The position numbers were made by a program, and so were the translations under genes. Of a stretch of DNA of 64,000 nucleotides, positions 59,334 through 64,000 are shown in pieces (within the stretch, counting starts at the first letter, position 1; each line of letters begins with the position of its first letter). The notes below the pieces were generated by a model. That model was not told where the DNA came from and made no database searches. It was given only the letters and a program-made list of their open reading frames with translations. Origin of the DNA: Streptomyces sp. RPA4-2 (GTDB taxonomy: Bacteria; Actinomycetota; Actinomycetes; Streptomycetales; Streptomycetaceae); the NCBI RefSeq assembly GCF_012273515.2, contig NZ_CP050975.2:1364001-1428000 (forward strand). The letters are read 5' to 3'.

Positions 59334-59777
59334 TCAGCCCCCTGGGCGCGGAGCACGCAGATGAGCCCGGCGCGCCAGTTCCTCCTCGTCGACCAGTGTG
59401 AGCATCGGCGTGCCGGGTGCGCAGAGCATGGTCACGACGAACCGGCACGGCGCGTCCGCGCGGGCGTTTCCGTCCTGATAGTGGATGACGTCACCGCCCG
59501 GCTCCCAGAACGTCTCGCCGGCCTTGACGACGCGTTCCGGTTCGCCTTCGAGCTCGAAGCGCACCTCGCCCTCGAGCACGTAGCCGAAGGCCGGTCCCGA
59601 GTGGCGGTGCGGAGGGGTACCGGGGTCACCGGGCGGCCACTGGACGAGGATCGTCATCCCCGAGGCGCCCTCGGGGATGTGGGGCGGTTCGGCGTCCTGC
59701 AGGACCGTCACCGCCGTCTTCCACGCCTCGGAACGGGGCCTGTCCGACGTCCCGCCCGACGAGTCGTTGTTCGACAC
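59334..59777 (-). CDS. Cupin domain protein
   Basis: 147 residues, a different cupin from the neighbour. PPGDPGTPPHRHSGPAFGYVLEGEVRFELEG gives the His-x-His and Glu, and GETFWEPGGDVIHYQDGNA the second motif. GTG 59777 follows GGGAG. It is convergent with the upstream cupin gene and divergent from the sigma factor gene (173-bp gap). No TGTCACA motif was found in front of it. Confidence 0.9.
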   Translation of the reverse strand: MSNNDSSGGTSDRPRSEAWKTAVTVLQDAEPPHIPEGASGMTILVQWPPGDPGTPPHRHSGPAFGYVLEGEVRFELEGEPERVVKAGETFWEPGGDVIHYQDGNARADAPCRFVVTMLCAPGTPMLTLVDEEELARRAHLRAPRPGG

Positions 59778-59950
59778 TGCGACTCCCTCCGTGCTGGTCC
59801 GCGGCGACGGTGTCCGTCGCTGATCAAGCGTGCACGGGTCCGATGGGGAGCACAACACGAGGCGTGCGCGGCGGGGCGGGACGCGTGCCCTCACCACGCG
59901 TCCCGCGGTGCCGGCCGGTAAAATGGGGGACCCAGACCTGAAGGAGATCC

Positions 59951-60847
59951 ATGTCCGCCGGGGATGACGCAGACGCCCTCGACCAGGCAACGAGGGATTT
60001 CGTCGCGGCCCGTCCCCAGCTCTTCGGTATCGCGTACCGCGTGCTCGGCAGCGCCGTGGAAGCCGAGGACATCGTCCAGGAGGCCTGGCTGCGGTGGCAG
60101 AGCACCGACCGCACCGACATCCGCGAGCCCGCGGCGTTCCTCGCCACGGTCACCGCCCGCCTGGCCATCAACCTCGCGCAGTCCGCCAGAGTGCGGCGTG
60201 AGACATACATCGGACCCTGGCTCCCGGAACCGGTCGACACCAGCGTGGACCCGCAGTTGGGCGCGGAACGGGCCGAGGCACTCGACCTGGCCGTTCTCTT
60301 CATCCTGGAGAAGCTGAACCCCGTCGAACGGGCCGCCTACGTCCTGCGGGAAGCCTTCGACTACCCCTACGGACAGATCGCGGACATCCTCGAGACCAGC
60401 GAAGCCAACACGCGTCAGCTGGTGAGCCGCGCCCGCAAACACCTGTCGGCGGAGCGCAGGGAACCGGTCAGCCCCGACGCTCACCGCAGGCTGCTGGAAG
60501 TCTTCCTCGTCGCCGCCCAGACAGGCAGCCTGTCGGCCCTCGAGGAAGTACTCAGTGCCGATGTGGTCAGCTACGCCGACGGCGGAGGCATCCGCGGGGC
60601 ATCGAAGATCCCGGTCGTCGGCCGTCCCCACGTCTCCAAGTACCTCGTCGCCTTCGCCCCCCGCTTCTGGCCGGAGACGGACATCCGCTGGGTCGAGAGC
60701 AACGGCAGCCCGGCCGTCCTCGTCTCGTCCCACGGAAACCCGATGGTCCTGCTCTCCGTGGACACCTCGGAACGCGGCATCGAACGCATCATGTGGGTCA
60801 TGAACCCCGACAAACTCGGCCCCTACGTGGCTTCATTGAGCGCCTGA
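59951..60847 (+). CDS. ECF41-type RNA polymerase sigma factor (SigJ-like) with C-terminal SnoaL-like domain
   Basis: 298 residues. Region 2 (~15-85; RPQLFGIAYRVLGSAVEAEDIVQEAWLRWQS) and region 4 (~115-165; LNPVERAAYVLREAFDYPYGQIADILETSEANTRQLVSRARKHL) are joined by YIGPWLPEPV. A fused C-terminal SnoaL-like domain (~180-298) carries DGGG and NPDKL. WLPEP, DGGG and NPDKL are the signatures of ECF41, in which the C-terminal domain modulates activity and no anti-sigma gene is needed. AAGGAG precedes ATG 59951. Neighbouring decarboxylase, oxidoreductase and TGTCACA promoters support the assignment. Confidence 0.95.
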   Translation: MSAGDDADALDQATRDFVAARPQLFGIAYRVLGSAVEAEDIVQEAWLRWQSTDRTDIREPAAFLATVTARLAINLAQSARVRRETYIGPWLPEPVDTSVDPQLGAERAEALDLAVLFILEKLNPVERAAYVLREAFDYPYGQIADILETSEANTRQLVSRARKHLSAERREPVSPDAHRRLLEVFLVAAQTGSLSALEEVLSADVVSYADGGGIRGASKIPVVGRPHVSKYLVAFAPRFWPETDIRWVESNGSPAVLVSSHGNPMVLLSVDTSERGIERIMWVMNPDKLGPYVASLSA

Positions 60848-60945
60848 AGGTCTCTTCGGTCCGGACCGTGCCGCGTCGCCCGACAGTCGTCGGGACACAG
60901 GACACCGGCGCACGTGCCCGCGGCTGTCACGAGCCCGGCCCCGGC

Positions 60946-60972
60946 TGTCACAAGCGGGGTGGCCGGTCGGTC
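60946..60972 (+). promoter_or_regulatory. ECF41-type promoter upstream of the Ohr-like gene
   Basis: TGTCACA (60946-60952), a 16-bp spacer, then GGTC (60969-60972; another GGTC at 60965). A near copy, TGTCACG, lies at 60925. The start codon used (61192) is about 220 bp downstream, so the leader is long, or the true start is nearer (ATG 61003 is in frame). Confidence 0.62.
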
Positions 60973-61191
60973 AACCAGCTGTCCGAGACCCGGGGCTTGC
61001 CCATGACACAAAGGCGCGGGACACATGGCACTTGGCGCATCCGGCTCGCTGGGCTCCACCCAGGGCCGGCCCTCTCGCATGGGCTGCCGGCACGAGGGGA
61101 ACCCGGCCTGCCCCCGCCCTTCCACGACGGTGCCGGCTCCGCGGCCGACGGTGGCCGTCGACGGCGACGGCGACGGCAACGGAGCCGTGCG

Positions 61192-61689
61192 GTGACCGAC
61201 GGCGTCCGGTCGCCCCCGCCGTCCACCGCCAAGGACTTCGACGCGGAGTCCTTCGTTCCCCTCTACCGCACGACGGTGACCGTGAGCGGGGGGACAGCAC
61301 GTCACGGGCGGGCCTCGGGAAGGGCTCGCTCGGCCGACGGGGTCCTGGACCTCGACCTCGGTATGCCCGCCGAGCTGGGAGGAGACGGCCGGGGAACGAA
61401 TCCCGAGCAGTTGTTCGCCGCGGGGTTCGCCGCCTGCTTCCACGGCGCGCTCAGCCTGGTGGCCCGCCAGGCTGCGTTCGACCCCGCCGTGATCTCCGTG
61501 GAGGTGACCGTCGCGCTCGGGCGGGACCCGGGGGACGTCGGCCATCTGCTGTGCGTCGACCTCGTGGTGAGGTGGCCCGGCGTCGACCCCGAGGCGGCCG
61601 CTCCGCTGCTGGCGGAGGCCGATTCGCTGTGTCCCTACGCGAAGATGGCCCGGCGGGGGACGCCGACGACCATCACGCTGTCGTCGTAG
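61192..61689 (+). CDS. Ohr/OsmC family organic hydroperoxide resistance protein
   Basis: 165 residues from GTG 61192, which has GGAG 7 nt upstream. The Ohr-type core is VPLYRTTVTVSGGTARHGRA, GTNPEQLFAAGFAACFHGALSLVA (peroxidatic Cys) and EADSLCPYAKMARRG (resolving Cys). It reduces organic hydroperoxides with lipoyl or other thiol partners. An in-frame ATG 61003 would add a 63-residue low-complexity extension and is less likely. An ECF41-type promoter lies upstream, suggesting an oxidative-stress theme. Confidence 0.9.
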   Translation: MTDGVRSPPPSTAKDFDAESFVPLYRTTVTVSGGTARHGRASGRARSADGVLDLDLGMPAELGGDGRGTNPEQLFAAGFAACFHGALSLVARQAAFDPAVISVEVTVALGRDPGDVGHLLCVDLVVRWPGVDPEAAAPLLAEADSLCPYAKMARRGTPTTITLSS

Positions 61690-61717
61690 CCGGTCCACGG
61701 GACGGACGAGAAGAAGG

Positions 61718-61744
61718 TGTCACAAACACCAGGACGGCCTGGTC
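61718..61744 (+). promoter_or_regulatory. ECF41-type promoter upstream of the fumarate-reductase-like gene
   Basis: TGTCACA (61718-61724), a 16-bp spacer, then GGTC (61741-61744). It lies 61 bp (motif start to start codon) upstream of GTG 61779 and 29 bp after the Ohr stop codon. Confidence 0.72.
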
Positions 61745-61778
61745 GTAGTGGTGACAACCCAGGCGATCGGAGCAAACC

Positions 61779-63509
61779 GTGGTCATCACCGAACGACGTC
61801 TCTCCACCATGGTGCTGGTGATCGGCACCGGAGGAGCCGGACTGCGAGCGGCCATCGAACTGGCCGAGGCCGGCGTCGACGTCCTCGCGGTCGGCAAACG
61901 GCCCAAGGAGGACACCCACACGGCACTTGCCGCCGGAGGGATCAACGCGGCGCTGTCCACGATGGATCCCGAGGACAGCTGGCAGCAGCACGCGGCGGAC
62001 ACCCTCAAGGAGAGTTACCTTCTCGCCGACCCCCGGACGACCCGGATCGTCACCCAGGGCGCCGCCCAGGGAATCGACGACCTGGAACGCTATGGCATGG
62101 CCTTCGCCAGAGAAGAGGACGGCCGGATCAGCCAGCGCTTCTTCGGCGCCCACAAGTTCCGGCGGACCGCCTTCGCCGGCGACTACACCGGTCTGGAGAT
62201 TCAGCGCACCCTCATCAGGCGCGCCGACCAGCTCGGCATCCCCGTACTCGACGGCGTCTACATCACCCGGCTTCTGGTCCACGACGGCGCCGTCTTCGGT
62301 GCCTACGGATTCGACCTCACCGACGGAACGCGCTACCTGATCCACGCCGACGCCGTCATACTCGCCGCGGGTGGTCACACCCGCATCTGGCGACGCACGT
62401 CCTCACGCCGCGACGAGAACACGGGCGACTCCTTCCGTCTGGCGGTGGAGGCGGGCGCCCGTCTGCGCGACCCCGAGCTGGTCCAGTTCCATCCGTCCGG
62501 GATCATCGAGCCGGAGAACGCGGCCGGCACCCTGGTCAGCGAGGCCGCTCGGGGCGAGGGCGGAGTACTGCGCAACGCGCTCGGAGAGCGGTTCATGTCC
62601 CGCTACGACCCCGTCCGAATGGAGCTGTCCACCCGCGACCGTGTCGCCCTGGCCTCCTACACGGAGATCAAGGAAGGGCGAGGCACCCCCAGCGGGGGCG
62701 TGTGGCTCGACGTCTCCCATCTCTCCCGGCAGACGATCATGACGCGGCTCCCCCGCGTCTACCAGACCCTGCTGGATCTGCAGATGCTGGACATCACCCG
62801 GGAACCCATCGAGATCGCGCCCACGGCGCACTACTCGATGGGCGGGGTGTGGGTGCGCCCCGAGGACCACAGCACCGACGTCCGTGGCCTGTACGCCATC
62901 GGCGAGGCGTCGAGCGGGCTGCACGGCGCCAACCGCCTGGGCGGGAACAGTCTCATCGAGCTGCTGGTCTTCGGCCGCATCACGGGCCGGGCGGCCGCCG
63001 ACTACTCGCGATCCCTCACCGCGCACACGCGGTCGGCGGCGGCCACCGCGCAGGCCCGTGCGGAGATCGACGACCTCCTCGCCGCCGACGGGCCGGAGAA
63101 CGTCCGCGCCCTGCAGCGTGCCATCCGCAACACCATGACCGAGCACGCGGGAGTCGTACGCCACGAGGAGGGCCTGCGCGCCGGGCTGGCGGAACTCGCC
63201 GAGATCGAGAAGAGGATGGAGAAGGTGGGCGTCCACCCGGACATCGCCGGCTATCAGGACCTCGCGCACGCCTTCGATCTCCTGTCCGCCGCCCTGGCGG
63301 CCCGCGCCACCCTCGAAGCGGCACTGGAGCGTCGCGAGACCCGTGGTTGTCACAACCGCAGTGACTATCCCGACCTCGATCCCGCTCTGCAGGTCAATCT
63401 CGTGTGGTCGCCGACGGGCGGCATCACCCACGAGAGCATTCCGGCCATTCCTGAGGAGATCTCCTCCCTCATGGAGGATGTCTCCACCGAGGGAAAGCTC
63501 GCCGAATAG
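61779..63509 (+). CDS. FAD-binding fumarate reductase / succinate dehydrogenase / L-aspartate oxidase family protein
   Basis: 576 residues. VLVIGTGGAGLRAAIELAEAG binds FAD. HTALAAGGINAALS is the flavin-contact block, where a covalent-FAD His would sit in SdhA-type enzymes. VQFHPSGI and GGVWVRPEDHSTDVRGLYAIGEASSGLHGANRLGGNSLIELLVFGRITG complete the family fold, with a C-terminal helical domain (~430-560). No iron-sulfur or membrane subunit gene is adjacent, so it is probably a soluble dehydrogenase or oxidase. GTG 61779 follows GGAG. Likely in the ECF41 regulon. Confidence 0.92.
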   Translation: MVITERRLSTMVLVIGTGGAGLRAAIELAEAGVDVLAVGKRPKEDTHTALAAGGINAALSTMDPEDSWQQHAADTLKESYLLADPRTTRIVTQGAAQGIDDLERYGMAFAREEDGRISQRFFGAHKFRRTAFAGDYTGLEIQRTLIRRADQLGIPVLDGVYITRLLVHDGAVFGAYGFDLTDGTRYLIHADAVILAAGGHTRIWRRTSSRRDENTGDSFRLAVEAGARLRDPELVQFHPSGIIEPENAAGTLVSEAARGEGGVLRNALGERFMSRYDPVRMELSTRDRVALASYTEIKEGRGTPSGGVWLDVSHLSRQTIMTRLPRVYQTLLDLQMLDITREPIEIAPTAHYSMGGVWVRPEDHSTDVRGLYAIGEASSGLHGANRLGGNSLIELLVFGRITGRAAADYSRSLTAHTRSAAATAQARAEIDDLLAADGPENVRALQRAIRNTMTEHAGVVRHEEGLRAGLAELAEIEKRMEKVGVHPDIAGYQDLAHAFDLLSAALAARATLEAALERRETRGCHNRSDYPDLDPALQVNLVWSPTGGITHESIPAIPEEISSLMEDVSTEGKLAE

Positions 63510-63547
63510 CGGGTGGCGGCCTGGCGGCGGCGCGGGAGGGCGCGGAG

Positions 63548-63670
63548 GTGATGATCGACGTGTCCGCCTCGCCCTTGGACACCGAGTTCAAGGAGGCCAC
63601 GCTTCTGCCCGGGTCCGACCCGCACATCGCCGGGACCCCGTCCGTCGAACGGCCCGCGCACCAGCGGTGA
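63548..63670 (+). other. Short open frame of 40 codons, doubtful gene
   Basis: GTG 63548 preceded by GGAG opens a frame coding VMIDVSASPLDTEFKEATLL... and ending HQR. Composition is protein-like, but no family is recognised and the ribosome site is too close to the start. It could be the tail of a decayed gene. It is placed between the flavoprotein stop codon and a terminator. Confidence 0.3.
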
Positions 63671-63677
63671 TTCCCGT

Positions 63678-63704
63678 GGGCCCCTGTCGACGAGACAGGG
63701 GCCC
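63678..63704 (+). terminator. Terminator at the end of the flavoprotein transcript
   Basis: A perfect 11-bp stem (GGGCCCCTGTC / GACAGGGGCCC) with a 5-nt loop. Confidence 0.85.
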
Positions 63705-63810
63705 CTCCATTGCGGCGGCAGCCCCACCCCCACGGGTACGGACACCGTGGGGGACTTCCTTTTCCGAATCGCCCCCCTACGAGATCCCCGCGCGGAAGAA
63801 TCGGCTCGAC

Positions 63811-64000
63811 ATGTTCCACCCCGAGGAAGCCACCGTTTCCCGTCCCGCTCCCCACGAGGAGCCGACCGGCGTCTACATCATCGACCCGGTCCGCAGCGCG
63901 ATCGGCTTTTCCGCCCGACGCGCGATGATCGCCGACGTACGCGGGAACTTCACCGATTTCGAGGGGCTCCTCAAACTCGACGGAGCCCGTCCCACCCGGT
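63811..64000 (+). CDS. YceI family protein, N-terminal part, truncated by window edge
   Basis: The first 63 residues are visible and the frame is open at the edge. TGVYIIDPVRSAIGFSARRAMIADVRGNFTDFEGLLKLDG matches the start of the YceI lipocalin-like barrel (Y-x-I-D-x2-R/H-S-x-I-G-F...V-R-G-x-F-x-D-F-E-G). No signal peptide precedes it, as usual for actinomycete members. YceI proteins bind polyprenoid-type lipids. ATG 63811 is chosen, with a purine run (GCGGAAGAA) upstream. Confidence 0.88.
   Translation, partial: MFHPEEATVSRPAPHEEPTGVYIIDPVRSAIGFSARRAMIADVRGNFTDFEGLLKLDGARPTR

Noticed and set aside
60793..61191. N-terminal extension of the Ohr-like protein
   Set aside because: The extension is Arg/Gly-rich and unlike Ohr N-termini, and GTG 61192 has a well-spaced GGAG. 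ATG 61003 is kept only as an alternative.
63348..63354. Another TGTCACA as an ECF41 promoter
   Set aside because: It lies inside the flavoprotein coding sequence, and no GGTC or CGTC occurs 16-17 bp downstream.
61748..63364. Second long plus-strand frame across the flavoprotein gene
   Set aside because: It is a frame-shifted shadow, Arg/His-rich and without motifs, whereas the 61779 frame shows the complete flavoprotein fold.

Overview
The window is about 64 kb of very GC-rich DNA. It has dense genes on both strands, many GTG starts, GGAGG-type ribosome binding sites and long GC-rich terminator hairpins. Gene content points to a Streptomyces or a close relative: a mycothiol-dependent maleylpyruvate isomerase family enzyme, an F420-type nitroreductase family protein, families largely confined to actinomycetes (DUF6332, DUF6214, DUF6421, DUF6986), excalibur and PASTA exported proteins, and two miniature inverted-repeat elements of the type scattered through Streptomyces chromosomes. 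No rRNA, tRNA, CRISPR array or complete insertion sequence was recognised.

Region 1 (1-5.8 kb, minus strand) is the edge of a biosynthetic cluster. It holds the first part of a type I polyketide synthase (ACP-KS-AT, running off the left edge), a fatty acyl-AMP ligase that would load its N-terminal ACP, and a 71-residue peptide gene of unknown class with its own terminator. A 7-bp tandem repeat lies between the ligase and the PKS, and a pentapeptide repeat lies in the KS-AT linker. Region 2 (6-20 kb) is mixed: two MFS exporters, one paired with a divergent MarR repressor and a doubled operator; a NarL-type two-component pair; a TetR repressor divergent from a nitroreductase-like gene; a geranylgeranyl-reductase-like flavoprotein; an M20 dipeptidase; a kinase-NUDIX fusion; and small exported proteins. 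Region 3 (20.7-30.2 kb) holds a GH27 alpha-galactosidase whose signal peptide is separated from its catalytic domain by a frameshift, a ROK kinase and a LacI repressor around a palindromic operator, a DUF6986 aldolase-like gene behind a TTCCGC/GCGGAA operator, a secreted phosphodiesterase, and etfB-etfA.

Region 4 (30.3-45.7 kb) holds a flavin reductase behind a cysteine-rich leader peptide, a thioredoxin/DUF4395 pair, an acyltransferase, a B3/4 protein, a transglutaminase-like gene on an apparently leaderless promoter, a tightly coupled DUF6421-SDR-threonine aldolase operon, GDPD, GNAT and VOC genes, a 199-bp MITE, a FUSC-MarR operon in which FUSC looks frameshifted near its start, and two membrane proteins. 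Region 5 (45.8-54.3 kb) has a TetR gene with a palindromic operator, an LVIVD protein divergent from a DUF305 lipoprotein, an FprA-like reductase, an NCS2 permease, an ArsR repressor with two operators facing an old yellow enzyme, and a second MITE.

Region 6 (54.3-64 kb) reads as a coordinated module around an ECF41-type sigma factor (59951-60847) that carries the WLPEP, DGGG and NPDKL signatures of that group. The sequence TGTCACA followed 16-17 bp later by GGTC occurs upstream of four genes here: a carboxymuconolactone decarboxylase, a cupin, an Ohr/OsmC-type peroxidase and a fumarate-reductase-like flavoprotein. TGTCACA is the -35 element known for ECF41 sigma factors, so these four genes look like a local sigma regulon. 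Two SDR oxidoreductases, a TetR regulator, an alpha/beta hydrolase, another cupin and a YceI gene are interspersed with them.
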